Assembly (NCBI RefSeq): GCF_000484535.1
Contig: NC_022600.1
Span: 4,270,234-4,334,233, forward strand
Length of the DNA stretch: 64,000 nucleotides
Direction of reading: 5' to 3'
Source of the DNA: Gloeobacter kilaueensis JS1
GTDB lineage: Bacteria; Cyanobacteriota; Cyanobacteriia; Gloeobacterales; Gloeobacteraceae
The notes beneath the pieces are model-generated. The model ran no database searches. It was given only the letters and a program-made list of their open reading frames with translations, and was not told the DNA's origin. Shown here one piece after another: positions 36,815 through 46,205 of this stretch (positions within the stretch are counted from its first letter, which is position 1; the number at the start of each line of letters is the position of its first letter). Both the position numbers and the translations under genes were made by a program.

Positions 36815-38032
36815 CTAGCGGTTCCAGAAACTCGCTGCCGCCGCGCTCAGGACCATCACGCCATGAGCGATGGCATCGTCGCCGCCGTCAAAACTCGGAT
36901 GGTGCAGGGGGTAGCTCACCGGGCCACCGACTCCGAGTCGGAACATCGTGCCCGGCACCTGCTCGCAGAAAATAGCAAAGTCCTCCGCCCCCATTGAAGG
37001 TTCGCCGAGTTGCTGGAGGTGGTCTGCTCCTAGCAGGGCGCGCACGCAATCTTCCACCAGGCGGGTCAGGGCGGGATCGTTGATGACAGAAGGGGTGCCG
37101 TTGCCGTAGTGCAGGCGATAGTCGGCCCCGAAGGCCAGGCAGGTCTGGGCGACGATGCGTTCGATCCAGGCGGGCAGGGAGGCGCGGGTCTGGGGATCGA
37201 GGGAGCGGACGGTGCCTTTGAGGGCAACGTGATCGCAGATCACGTTCGGAGCCCGACCGCCCTGAATCTGACCGATGGTGAGCACGACCGGCTGCAGGGG
37301 GTTGTGCATCCGGCTGATCCCCTGCTGGAGGCTGGTCATCACGTTCGCGGCGATCCAGATGGCATCGACCGCCTCGTGGGGCCGGGCTCCGTGGCCCGCC
37401 CGGCCAAAAATCTCGATCGTGATCGTGTCGGAGGCAGCGGTAAACACCCCTGGCCGCACGCCGATCGTCCCTACCGGCAGGCTCGGAAAACAGTGCAGCG
37501 CAAAGATGGCTGCCACCGCCGGGTCTGTGAGCGCACCGTCGTCGAGCATCCAGCGCGCCCCCTGGGCGGTCTCCTCGGCAGGCTGGAAAAGAAACTTCAC
37601 CGGCCCCGGCAGGGCGTCGCGCAATGAGGCGAGTACCATCGCGGCTCCCAGACCAATCGTCGTGTGCAGGTCGTGGCCGCAGGCGTGCATGACTCCCCGC
37701 ACCCGCGAGCGATAGACCGCCTCAGACTGCTCGGCGATCGGCAATCCATCCATGTCGGCGCGAATGCCGACGACCCGCTCGTCGCTGCCGCTGCCCAGAA
37801 GACCCACCACCCCGGTGCGGCCCACGCCGGTCTGCACGGCAATATCGAGCTGCTCCAGGATCTGTGCGACAAATTCGGCAGTCTGGTACTCCTCGCCGCT
37901 CAATTCGGGGTGGGCGTGCAGGTGCTGCCTGAGGGCGACCAGTCGGGGCAAAAGGCGCTGCGTCTCGATGCTGATGGCCTGCAGGAGGGTTGGGTGCGGG
38001 GCAAAAAACGCTTCAGAAGACGACGGGGACAT
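36815..38032 (-). CDS. M20-family amidohydrolase
   Basis: The protein of about 405 residues has LRQHLHAHPELSGEE, VGIRADMDGLPI, GVMHACGHDLHTTIGLGA with two metal ligands, PAEETAQGARWML, and a dimerisation lid with GRAGHGARPHEAVDA. This is the hippurate/IAA-amino-acid hydrolase and N-acyl-amino-acid deacylase group. ATG at 38032 (MSPSSSEAFF) is taken; GTG at 38059 would add nine residues. It probably frees amino acids from acyl or aryl conjugates in the cytoplasm. Confidence 0.92.
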   Translation of the reverse strand: MSPSSSEAFFAPHPTLLQAISIETQRLLPRLVALRQHLHAHPELSGEEYQTAEFVAQILEQLDIAVQTGVGRTGVVGLLGSGSDERVVGIRADMDGLPIAEQSEAVYRSRVRGVMHACGHDLHTTIGLGAAMVLASLRDALPGPVKFLFQPAEETAQGARWMLDDGALTDPAVAAIFALHCFPSLPVGTIGVRPGVFTAASDTITIEIFGRAGHGARPHEAVDAIWIAANVMTSLQQGISRMHNPLQPVVLTIGQIQGGRAPNVICDHVALKGTVRSLDPQTRASLPAWIERIVAQTCLAFGADYRLHYGNGTPSVINDPALTRLVEDCVRALLGADHLQQLGEPSMGAEDFAIFCEQVPGTMFRLGVGGPVSYPLHHPSFDGGDDAIAHGVMVLSAAAASFWNR

Positions 38033-38249
38033 TCTGCTAGTCGCGCCCATCCAAAACACGGCCTTTCTGGCTTGCCGGCCCAGCGGTCGGGAACGCCAAG
38101 ATCTTTTAATAAACTTAACACTGTTTGCCCGTTTCCATCGCAGCAGGCGCGGCTGATATAATCCTCACAATTGTTTCTGGGAAGCTGCGTGGTGGCCAAT
38201 GGCTCCCCGTGATCTGGTGGAGGCTTTCGGAGGAACCGCGAGCAAATGC

Positions 38250-39473
38250 ATGCATAAGATCCTCTTAATCTCAGACGGGCACGGCGAAGATTGGGTCGCA
38301 GCCCAGATAGCCATTCACCTCCTGCGCCTTGGCCAGCAGCGCCACTACGAGCCGATCGAGCTGATTGCGCTGCCGATGGTGGGCGACGGCCATAGTTACG
38401 AGCGGGTTGGGGTACCGCTTGCTGCCGCCACCCGCATCCTGCCCTCCGGCGGCTTTACGTTTAAGACGCTGCGCGGGCTGTGGCTGGACCTGCGCTCCGG
38501 CCTGACCGGTTACGGCAACCATCTGCTGCGCTCGGTGAACAAACTGGCGGACTGGACCGATCTGGTGCTGGCGGTGGGCGACATTCTACCCCTGGGCCTG
38601 GCCTGGATGACCCGCAAGCCCTACATCTTCGTCGGCTGCACCAAGTCCGACTACTACACAGGCGGTGCCAGAAGCTGCTACTTTCCCTGGGAGCGGGCTT
38701 TGATGCAGCCGCCGCGCTGTTTGCACGCCTTTACCCGCGATCGGATCACCTGCTGCAACCTGAGGTTGCACCGGGTAGCGGCCAGCTACGGGGGCAACCC
38801 GATGATGGACGGCCTCGAAGAACAGCCCGGCGATGCCGCCATCAGGTCCGCTGGCCCCTTCGTCGGTCTGCTGCCAGGATCGCGCCCTGGCGAAGCGCAG
38901 CGCAATCTGGCCGATATGCTCCTGTGTCTGGAGGCGATGCAGCGGCAGCTGGCTGCACCAGTGCATTTTGAGGCGGCGATCTCCGCCGGGCTGGGCCTTG
39001 AGAGCTTCAGGCGACTGGCGCGCTCCTCCGGCTGGCAGGATCTGGGCGATGGCCGCCTGATGCGGGGTGGGGCAGTGGTCTTCCTGCGCACCGACAACTT
39101 CAACAATGTCCTCCATCGCGCCGATTTGCTCGTCGCGATGGCTGGGACAGCCACCGAGCAGGCCGTCGGCCTTGGCAAACCCGTGATCGCCTTTCCCGGT
39201 CAGGGGCCGCAGTTCACGCGCCGCTTCGCCCGGCTGCAACGGCAGTTACTCGGCGAGTCGGTGCAGATCGTCGAGGTGGCTCCCGCCCGCAGGCCCGAAG
39301 CGGTCGCCCGGCTCGCCCAGAGCCTGCTGCGGGATTCTGAGCGCCTGCTGCGCATCCGCAGCAATGGCCGCGAGCGCATGGGCAGCGCCGGTGGGGCCGC
39401 CCAGATCGCCGAATTTGTTCTCAACCAGCTCCCGCAGCGGCTGTACGGCGGTAGTCCCCGCTCCCGCAGCTGA
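38250..39473 (+). CDS. lipid-A-disaccharide-synthase-related glycosyltransferase
   Basis: The protein of about 407 residues begins MHKILLISDGHGEDWVA. It contains LVLAVGDILPLGLAWM, YIFVGCTKSDYYTGG, GLLPGSRPGEAQRNLADML (LpxB-like) and DLLVAMAGTATEQAVGLGKPVIAFPG. The pattern fits TIGR03492, a cyanobacterial relative of LpxB whose substrate is unknown. The upstream ATG at 38199 is possible, with GGAGG lying between the two starts. It is followed after one base by an MFS transporter on the same strand. Confidence 0.85.
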   Translation: MHKILLISDGHGEDWVAAQIAIHLLRLGQQRHYEPIELIALPMVGDGHSYERVGVPLAAATRILPSGGFTFKTLRGLWLDLRSGLTGYGNHLLRSVNKLADWTDLVLAVGDILPLGLAWMTRKPYIFVGCTKSDYYTGGARSCYFPWERALMQPPRCLHAFTRDRITCCNLRLHRVAASYGGNPMMDGLEEQPGDAAIRSAGPFVGLLPGSRPGEAQRNLADMLLCLEAMQRQLAAPVHFEAAISAGLGLESFRRLARSSGWQDLGDGRLMRGGAVVFLRTDNFNNVLHRADLLVAMAGTATEQAVGLGKPVIAFPGQGPQFTRRFARLQRQLLGESVQIVEVAPARRPEAVARLAQSLLRDSERLLRIRSNGRERMGSAGGAAQIAEFVLNQLPQRLYGGSPRSRS

Positions 39474-39474
39474 G

Positions 39475-40737
39475 ATGGCACTCCAAACCCAGATCCCCCA
39501 CGGGCCGATCGCCCTCTGGCAGTTCTTTAGCCGTCCTACCACCTGGAAGCTGTGCCTCGGGCGCTGGTGCTCCGACTGGGGCGATGCGGTTCATATCCTT
39601 GCCTTCAACTGGCTGGTCGTGCGCCTGAGCGGTTCGGCGGCGGCGGTCGGCCTGTGCCAGGCGCTCTGGCTCATGGGCCAGCTCGCCGGTTCCTGGCCCG
39701 GCGGCTGGCTGGTCGATCGCTTGAGTGCGCGCACGCTGTTGCTTTTAAGCTACGCCCTGCACGCCCTCACAATCGGCGGCTTCGCCGTGCTCGCCTTTCG
39801 CGGCGAGGCCAATATCTGGCTGCTCGCCGCTCTTTCGGTCTTTCTCGGCATGCTCGGTGCGCCGGGCGATCCGGCCAATCGCTCCTTGATGAAGCAGGCG
39901 GCGGCGAGCGACGACGAACTGGCCCGGCTCAATGGCCTGCTCAGCAGCGGTGGGGCGGTGGCCCAGTGCCTGGGGCCGCTCTTGGGCGGCTGGCTTCTCA
40001 CCAGCGCGCCGCTCGCCTGGGCATTCGTGCTCAACACTTTGAGCTTTGTCGCCGCCGGGCTGTTGCTGCTGGGGATTCGCTCCTCGTCGCCCGTTGCCCC
40101 AAAAGCCGCTGCCGCTGCTGCTGCCCCCGCCGGAGAGTCGCTGTTTGCTCAGATTCGGCCCCTGCTGCCGTCGCTTATCGCTGCGAGCGGATTTGTCTTT
40201 GGCCCGGCGGCGCTGCTGGTGCTCTTTTTGCCCTACTACGTGCAGCAGGTGCAGCACTGGCCCATCAGTGCCCTGGGGGTGCTGGAGGCGGCCCGCTGGC
40301 TCGGTTTGGGCATCGGGACGATCGGCGGATCGCTTGCTATCGGCAGGCTCGCCAGGCGCGTCGAACCGGCGATTGGGATTGCGATGGGAACCCTTGTCGT
40401 GCCCCTGGTCGGCTTTAATACCCACCACGCCGCAAACTGGTGGGTGCAGTCGCTCTGGCTCGTCGCCGTTGGGACCTCCGCCGGCGTCGCTTACGTCTGC
40501 CTCAATCAGCTCTTTTTAGAGCGCGTGCGCGGCGAGTGGATAGGCCGGGTCAACGGTGCCCTCGCCGTCTACGTCGGTGTCGGCCTGTTGCTCTTTGGTG
40601 CCCTCTGGTGGCAACTGATCGACCATCTCGGTTACTCTACTGCCTTCTCCTTCGCCATCGGCGGCTTTGCCCTCGCCCTCGCCGCCGCCCTCGCCGCTAA
40701 GTATTTCTCGCTAGACAACCGCCCACAGGAGTCCTAG
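39475..40737 (+). CDS. MFS transporter
   Basis: The 420-residue protein has about 12 membrane helices. It contains GRWCSDWGDAVHILAFNWL in helix 1 and GGWLVDRLSARTLLLLS, the MFS loop 2-3 motif, and resembles the enterobactin-exporter-like/DHA group. ATG at 39475 comes one base after the preceding stop; a longer frame upstream overlaps the glycosyltransferase and is not real. With its neighbours it forms a tightly packed run through ndhD. Substrate unknown, probably an efflux protein. Confidence 0.88.
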   Translation: MALQTQIPHGPIALWQFFSRPTTWKLCLGRWCSDWGDAVHILAFNWLVVRLSGSAAAVGLCQALWLMGQLAGSWPGGWLVDRLSARTLLLLSYALHALTIGGFAVLAFRGEANIWLLAALSVFLGMLGAPGDPANRSLMKQAAASDDELARLNGLLSSGGAVAQCLGPLLGGWLLTSAPLAWAFVLNTLSFVAAGLLLLGIRSSSPVAPKAAAAAAAPAGESLFAQIRPLLPSLIAASGFVFGPAALLVLFLPYYVQQVQHWPISALGVLEAARWLGLGIGTIGGSLAIGRLARRVEPAIGIAMGTLVVPLVGFNTHHAANWWVQSLWLVAVGTSAGVAYVCLNQLFLERVRGEWIGRVNGALAVYVGVGLLLFGALWWQLIDHLGYSTAFSFAIGGFALALAAALAAKYFSLDNRPQES

Positions 40738-40738
40738 A

Positions 40739-41671
40739 ATGAAGAAGTGTAAAGTATTGCAAGCAAGGGGTAAACACTTGTCGAGGCGCTGGCTGTTCAC
40801 ACTGGTCGTGGTGTGTACCCTGGCGATCGTCCCAGTGCCGGGGCAGGCGGCCAACGAGGTGCTGGAGGCGCGCATCCGGGCAACGGTTGAGAAGATCGAC
40901 GCTGCTTCCAACAAGCAGGATCTCGAAGCGCTGTTGGTCAACTACGCTCCCGGCTTTCGCAGTGCCGACGGCCTGACTTACGAGGCGACGCGCAAGGCGG
41001 TCGCCGCACTCTGGAGCAAGCTTTCCCAGCCGACCTATCAGACGAATGTAACGGCGGTGGTGCCCCAAAAAAATCAGGTGCGCGTCAACGCCACGACCTT
41101 TCTCAATGCCGGCTACAAGAGCGATCTGGGCGAGCCGGGCAAGCTTGAATCCCAGGTCGAGACATCGAGCCTCTACGAGGAGCAGCAGGGAGCTTTTAAG
41201 CTCGTCTCTCAGCGGGTGCTGGCGGAGCGCACAAAGCTCAGCATCGGCAGCAACCCGCCCCAGGTGAATCTCAACCTGCCCGAGGCTGTGCGGGTCGGTC
41301 GCCCCTTCAAGATTGAGGCGATCTTGCCCACCTCGCTGCAGAAGTCTCCAGCGCTGGGCGGCATTCGCCTCAGCCCGATCACTGCCCGATCGCCTGGGGC
41401 GGTGGAGGCACCTGCCCTTGAACCGTTGCGCACGGGCGGGCTGTTTAAGACCGGACAGGCACCGCAGCGGCCCACCGACCAGGCGATTACGCTTGCCATC
41501 GTCCGCCAGGGCGGCCTGCTTCTGGTCAACCAGCGCCTCAAAGTCACCGAGGGCGAACCGCCCAAGGCAGCAACCCAGCCGGAGCTGGCTAAGCCCGCCG
41601 ATGAGAAGCCGGCAGCCAAAAGTAGCGACCCGGCCCCAGACAACCAGACTTCCAAACCGAAAACGGAGTAA
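40739..41671 (+). CDS. secreted NTF2-like protein with Pro/Lys-rich tail
   Basis: The 310-residue protein has a basic start, a hydrophobic signal segment (residues 18-36, ending GQAA) and an NTF2-like segment (VEKIDAASNKQDLEALLVNY, with FRSADGLTYEATR). A beta-rich middle and a low-complexity tail rich in Pro, Ala and Lys follow. Probably exported. It overlaps nothing and starts one base after the MFS stop. Function unknown; an assembly or envelope role is speculation. Confidence 0.75.
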   Translation: MKKCKVLQARGKHLSRRWLFTLVVVCTLAIVPVPGQAANEVLEARIRATVEKIDAASNKQDLEALLVNYAPGFRSADGLTYEATRKAVAALWSKLSQPTYQTNVTAVVPQKNQVRVNATTFLNAGYKSDLGEPGKLESQVETSSLYEEQQGAFKLVSQRVLAERTKLSIGSNPPQVNLNLPEAVRVGRPFKIEAILPTSLQKSPALGGIRLSPITARSPGAVEAPALEPLRTGGLFKTGQAPQRPTDQAITLAIVRQGGLLLVNQRLKVTEGEPPKAATQPELAKPADEKPAAKSSDPAPDNQTSKPKTE

Positions 41672-41673
41672 CC

Positions 41674-43173
41674 ATGAGCGTGTCCTGGCTCAGCGCCATC
41701 TTTTTCCTGCCAGGGCTGGGAGCCCTGGGGCTGGCTGTGCTACCCGGTGAGATCGACCATCGCCTCGCCCGCCTCTGGGCGCTGGTAGTGGCTGGGCTCA
41801 CCTTCGCTTTGAGCATTCTGGTGGCGCTGCGCTTTGATTTTACGAGCGCTCAGCAGCAGTTCGTCGAGTCGGCAAGCTGGCTGCCGCAGTTGGGGATCAG
41901 CTACAGCCTCGGGGTAGACGGTCTCAGTCTGCCGCTGGTGCTCTTAAACGGCCTGCTGGTGGTGCTGTCGATCCTGACAAGCTGGCAGCTGAGCAAGCGC
42001 CCCCGCCTCTACTACGTGCTGGTGATGCTCCTGATGTGCGGGGTGAACGGAGCGTTCATGTCCCGCGACGCGATTCTTTTCTTTCTCTCCTACGAACTGG
42101 AACTGATCCCGCTGTACTTTCTCATCAGCATCTGGGGCGGCAAGCGCCGCGAGTACGCCGGGACCAAGTTTTTGCTCTACACCTTTCTTTCGGGGATTGC
42201 GCTTTTAGTCGCTTTCTTGAGCACCTACTATTTCTCCGGCACCGGCAGCTTCAGCCTCGACGTGCTCGCAAAGCCCCAGACGCCCTATCCCCTCGTCTTC
42301 CAGTTCATCGCCCTGGGTCTCATCACCTTCGGTTTCGGCATCAAGATGCCCCTGGTGCCCCTGCACACCTGGCTGCCCGACGCCCACGTCGAGGCACCGA
42401 CTGCCGTGTCGGTGCTTCTTGCCGGTATTCTGCTCAAGCTCGGCACCTACGGCATCGTCCGCTTTGGCCTGGGACTGTTTCCGGAGGCGGCGGTGCAGTT
42501 TGCCTGGCTTTTATCGGTACTGGCTGCCATCAACGTCATCTACGCTTCGCTCGCAGCGATGGCGCAGACCGACATGAAGAAGATGGTCGCCTACAGCTCG
42601 ATCGCCCACATGGGTTATGTCGTGTTGGGGATCGCCTCGCTCAACGTCATCGGCCTGGGCGGTGCGATGTTTCAGATGGTGAGCCACGGCATCATCTCAG
42701 GACTGCTCTTCATGCTCGTCGGCCTGGTCTACGACAAGGCCGGAACCCGCGAGTTGCCCAAGCTCGGCGGGCTTTTTGCCACCCTGCCGGTGGTGGGTGC
42801 ATTTTTAGTCGGCGCAGGCATGGCCAACGCCGGGATGCCCGGCATGAGCGGCTTTGTCGCCGAATTCCTCGTCTTCCGAGGCGGCATCGAGCGCTTCCCG
42901 GTGGCGACTGTGCTCTGCATCTTCGGCATCGTGCTGACCGCCGCCTACATCCTCGCGATGCTGGCCCGCGCCTTCTTTGGCAAGCTGCCCAAGACCCTTG
43001 AGGCGATGCCCCACGTCACCTTCTTCGACATGGTGCCCGCCACGGTGCTGCTCATCATCATGGTCGGCCTCGGGCTCTTCCCCAACATCATGACCACCAT
43101 CGTCCAACCGAGCGTCACTGCCCTGGTCGAGCAGGTGCAGACCGGCAGTGCCGTCGCCCAATTGCCCCGCTAG
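41674..43173 (+). CDS. ndhD: NAD(P)H-quinone oxidoreductase subunit NdhD (subunit 4)
   Basis: The 499-residue protein has about 14 membrane helices. Typical proton-antiporter-like motifs are SYELELIPLYFLISIWGG (with the conserved Glu), PLVPLHTWLPDAHVEAPTA and AYSSIAHMGYVVLG. This is the NdhD/NuoM subunit. In cyanobacteria it serves respiration, cyclic electron flow or, in D3/D4 forms, CO2 uptake; the variant cannot be told here because no ndhF or chp gene is next to it. It follows the NTF2-like gene after two bases, an odd partner. Confidence 0.95.
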   Translation: MSVSWLSAIFFLPGLGALGLAVLPGEIDHRLARLWALVVAGLTFALSILVALRFDFTSAQQQFVESASWLPQLGISYSLGVDGLSLPLVLLNGLLVVLSILTSWQLSKRPRLYYVLVMLLMCGVNGAFMSRDAILFFLSYELELIPLYFLISIWGGKRREYAGTKFLLYTFLSGIALLVAFLSTYYFSGTGSFSLDVLAKPQTPYPLVFQFIALGLITFGFGIKMPLVPLHTWLPDAHVEAPTAVSVLLAGILLKLGTYGIVRFGLGLFPEAAVQFAWLLSVLAAINVIYASLAAMAQTDMKKMVAYSSIAHMGYVVLGIASLNVIGLGGAMFQMVSHGIISGLLFMLVGLVYDKAGTRELPKLGGLFATLPVVGAFLVGAGMANAGMPGMSGFVAEFLVFRGGIERFPVATVLCIFGIVLTAAYILAMLARAFFGKLPKTLEAMPHVTFFDMVPATVLLIIMVGLGLFPNIMTTIVQPSVTALVEQVQTGSAVAQLPR

Positions 43174-43202
43174 ATCTTACAGGGGTGTGAGCGATGCATG
43201 CA

Positions 43203-44237
43203 TCAGGGCGATTGGCCGAGAGCGTTGCGCACCTCCTCGTCAATTGTCTTGGCATTGAACCAGTTTGGGTAGAGGGCCGTGGGGGCGGTGAGTTCGTCGA
43301 GGCTTTGCCGTTGCTCAGCACGCAGTTGGAGGTTGGCAGCAGCCAGGTTGTCGGCGAGTTGCTCGGGCTTACTGGCTCCCACCAGCACCGAGGCGATAGC
43401 AGGACGGGCGAGGAGCCAGGCGAGGGCCACCTGGGCTGGGGCAGCGTTGTAATCGGCGGCAATCGCCTTGAGAGCATCGACGACGGTGTAGCCGTGCTCG
43501 CGCTCGAAGGGAATAAAGTCGAAGCCTGTGAGCCGTCCGCCACCGCCCGTCGGATCGTCGCGGGTGTATTTGCCACTTAAAAACCCACCGGCCAGCGGGC
43601 TCCAGACCATGATCCCGATTCCTGCATCCTGGGCAAAGGGCACAATTTCGTGTTCGAGGTCGCGGCCAATGAGCGAGTAGTACATCTCAGCAGCGACAAA
43701 GCGCGCCCAGCCGTGCTTTTGCTGCAGACCAATCGCTTTAGCCGCCAGCCAGGCTGGCCAGTTGGAGTAGCCGACGTAGCGCACCTTGCCCTGGCGCACC
43801 AGACTGTCGAGTGCTTCGAGGGTCTCTTCGAGGGGCGTGAAGGGATCGAGCCGATGCACCAGGTAGACATCGATATAGTCGGTGCCCAGCCGCCTCAGGC
43901 TCCCCTCGGCGGAGGCGAGGATGTGCCGCCGCGACAGGCCCGAGCGGATGAGCGCTTCACCGGTGCGAAAGCCAACCTTCGTCGCGATCACCGCGTCAAA
44001 GCGGCGGGAGGCGAGGGCTTTGCCGAGCATCTGCTCGGACTGGCCACCGGCGTAGCCGTCGGCGGTATTGAAAAAGTTAACCCCGGCTTCGAGCGCCTGG
44101 GCCACCAGGGCGTCGGCGGCCTGCTGGTCGAGCTTGTAGATCGAGGCATTTGCTCCACTGCCTGCGCCGAAGGTCATCGCTCCAAAGGCCAGCTTCGAGA
44201 CGACAAGCCCGCTATTTCCCAACCGTGCGTACTGCAT
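43203..44237 (-). CDS. aldo/keto reductase
   Basis: The 344-residue TIM-barrel protein has the catalytic tetrad Asp60 and Tyr62 (FNTADGYAGG), Lys87 (VIATKVGF) and His128 (VYLVHRLDP). LGNSGLVVSKLAFGAM is the family start. NADPH-dependent; substrate unknown. It is in a minus-strand series with the SDR and AraC regulator genes upstream, and may share their control. A 12-bp palindrome GATGCATGCATC (43193-43204) overlaps its last codon region. Confidence 0.94.
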   Translation of the reverse strand: MQYARLGNSGLVVSKLAFGAMTFGAGSGANASIYKLDQQAADALVAQALEAGVNFFNTADGYAGGQSEQMLGKALASRRFDAVIATKVGFRTGEALIRSGLSRRHILASAEGSLRRLGTDYIDVYLVHRLDPFTPLEETLEALDSLVRQGKVRYVGYSNWPAWLAAKAIGLQQKHGWARFVAAEMYYSLIGRDLEHEIVPFAQDAGIGIMVWSPLAGGFLSGKYTRDDPTGGGGRLTGFDFIPFEREHGYTVVDALKAIAADYNAAPAQVALAWLLARPAIASVLVGASKPEQLADNLAAANLQLRAEQRQSLDELTAPTALYPNWFNAKTIDEEVRNALGQSP

Positions 44238-44267
44238 GATGTTCTCCTTTGAACTGGATGTGCGCCC

Positions 44268-45164
44268 TCAGTCCAACATGCCACCGGTGACATCGACGTT
44301 TGAGCCTGCGAAGCTCGTGGCATCGTCGGAGCTGAGAAACAAGACAGCGCGAGCGATCTCCTCGACGGTATTCGTGCGGTGAATCGGAATGCCCATCGCC
44401 CCCTGCTCGGGACGTATTCCCTGCCGCTCGCGGGCGTAGCGGAGCATGGCCGTATCGACGCCGCCGGGAGCGATCGAGCTGATGCGGATGTTTTTGGCGG
44501 CGAAAGCCAGGGCGGCTGTCTTGGTGAGCGAGAGGATCGCGTGCTTGCTCGCACCGTAGGGCGCAATGTTGAGGAAACCTCTATAGGACGAGACCGAAGC
44601 GGTATTGATAATCACGCCGCCCCCCTGCTTGAGCATGTAGGGGATCTCGTTTTTCATCGACAGAAAGACCCCTGTTGCGTTGGTGGTCAGTACGTTGTGC
44701 CAGTCGTCGAGGGCTGTCTCAAGAAACGGGTTGACCTCGCCTACCGTCCCGGCATTGTTGAAGGCAACATCCAGACGACCATAGCGGCTCACACAGTTAT
44801 CTACAAATGCCTTTATCTGGTCAGCCTCGCGCACGTCCGCCCGCTGGTAGGTCGCCTCACCGCCAAGGGCACGGACTGCACTCTCAACGTTGCGGCCCAG
44901 TTCCTGGCGGCGGCCACAAAAGTAAACCTTCGCACCCTCCAGGGCAAAGGCCCGCGCCGTCGCCTCGCCGATGCCGGAGGTGGCTCCGGTGACGAGCACC
45001 ACTTTGCCCGCGAAGCGCCCCTGGGGATCGGCTCTGCCTGTCTTTGGCTGGGGAGGGAACTGGGTGTTAGCAAGGGCAGCCACAGGGATGGCCCCGACGA
45101 GCCCGGCAGCGGTGGCAATCGTCTTGCGTCGGGTAAGAATCGTTCGCTCGTCTTTTTCTTCCAC
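44268..45164 (-). CDS. short-chain dehydrogenase/reductase with Tat-like signal
   Basis: The 298-residue protein uses a GTG start with AGGAGA in front. Residues 11-33 read TRRKTIATAAGLVGAIPVA, a twin-arginine signal pattern, which is rare for this family. The SDR core follows: VTGATSGIGEATA, NNAG, the Ser and YGASK catalytic residues, and PGGVDTAM. A longer frame to 45410 is antisense to the AraC gene and is rejected. If exported folded by Tat it could carry its nucleotide cofactor with it; lipid or cell-envelope substrates are possible. Confidence 0.88.
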   Translation of the reverse strand: MEEKDERTILTRRKTIATAAGLVGAIPVAALANTQFPPQPKTGRADPQGRFAGKVVLVTGATSGIGEATARAFALEGAKVYFCGRRQELGRNVESAVRALGGEATYQRADVREADQIKAFVDNCVSRYGRLDVAFNNAGTVGEVNPFLETALDDWHNVLTTNATGVFLSMKNEIPYMLKQGGGVIINTASVSSYRGFLNIAPYGASKHAILSLTKTAALAFAAKNIRISSIAPGGVDTAMLRYARERQGIRPEQGAMGIPIHRTNTVEEIARAVLFLSSDDATSFAGSNVDVTGGMLD

Positions 45165-45211
45165 GGGCAGCGTCTCCTGGTTCGACGCATCCGATCCTAG
45201 AAAATCTGCTC

Positions 45212-46063
45212 CTACGGATCTTGTACGTTTTTGATCGGCGGCGCGTAGCGGCCCGGCGTCACCGCCCACCAGCGCTTGAAGTGGCGGCTGAAGTGGCTTT
45301 GATCGGCAAATCCTGTCGCAAGGGCGACTTCGCTTGCGATCTCTCCCCGCGCCAGCATTCGCCGGGCACGCTCGATGCGGATCTGCAGGTGATAGCGGTG
45401 GGGTGGACAACCGAAGCTGCGCTCGAAGAGCCGGTGCAGGTGATAAGGGTTGAGCCCGGCAATTTGGGCCAGTTCCGCCATCGTGATGTTGCGACTGATG
45501 TTGTCTTCTAGATAGGCCCGCGCCCGCTGCACAGCCTGCGGGGCGTCCGGCGGAAATCGCACGCTCTGCCCTCTATCTGCGTAGCGCTCGATCCACAGGC
45601 ACATCAACTCGATCAGTGCTGCCTCCTGCACCAGCAGGGGCGCTGCCGGCGCTGTTGCCCGATGGAAGGCGACGAACAGATGGCGCAATTCGGCGTCGAG
45701 CACCACCGGTACTTTGAAAAAAGGTGCCCCTACATCCCGCCCGGCAATCTGGGCTCCGAGTTGTTGCAACAGGAGCACCGGTGCGCTGAGCATCCGGTAG
45801 AGCACAGGGTACGGACGGTCCTCCCGGTCTTGAGCGCTGTGCAACTCGCCTGGATGAATGACCGAGAGTGCGCCGACCGGAACGGCGTGGTACGCCCGGC
45901 GATAAAAGTATTCACCCGGAAAATTGAGGCTCAGGCAAAATTGATATTCCTCGTGGCTGTGGCGCAGGGTACCGTCAGCTCGACCTGGAGCATAGCGGTA
46001 CAGCTCCAGAACACAACCGAGAGCAGTCCACGCCTGGATGTTGTGATGCGATACCTCGACCAT
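45212..46063 (-). CDS. AraC-family transcriptional regulator
   Basis: The 283-residue protein has an N-terminal cupin-like sensor (HSHEEYQFCLSLNFPGE, VIHPGELHSAQ) and a C-terminal pair of helix-turn-helices (ITMAELAQIAGLNPYHLHRL, then SEVALATGFADQSHFSRHFK), the AraC signature. It lies upstream of the SDR and aldo/keto reductase genes in the same orientation, so it may control them. Confidence 0.94.
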   Translation of the reverse strand: MVEVSHHNIQAWTALGCVLELYRYAPGRADGTLRHSHEEYQFCLSLNFPGEYFYRRAYHAVPVGALSVIHPGELHSAQDREDRPYPVLYRMLSAPVLLLQQLGAQIAGRDVGAPFFKVPVVLDAELRHLFVAFHRATAPAAPLLVQEAALIELMCLWIERYADRGQSVRFPPDAPQAVQRARAYLEDNISRNITMAELAQIAGLNPYHLHRLFERSFGCPPHRYHLQIRIERARRMLARGEIASEVALATGFADQSHFSRHFKRWWAVTPGRYAPPIKNVQDP

Positions 46064-46205
46064 CGAATTTCTGCTCCCTTGTGCTGACTGACTGCGCCGG
46101 AAGGGCTTTTAACGAAGAACCTGCCCCAACCTGTAACACCTCGGTCAATCAGGTATCCCACGGCGGGCACGATGACGACGTTCCTCATCTGGATCGGCCC
46201 TGGGG

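Noticed and set aside
43193-43204. Palindrome GATGCATGCATC between ndhD and the aldo/keto reductase
   Set aside because: Single site with no supporting context; likely chance.
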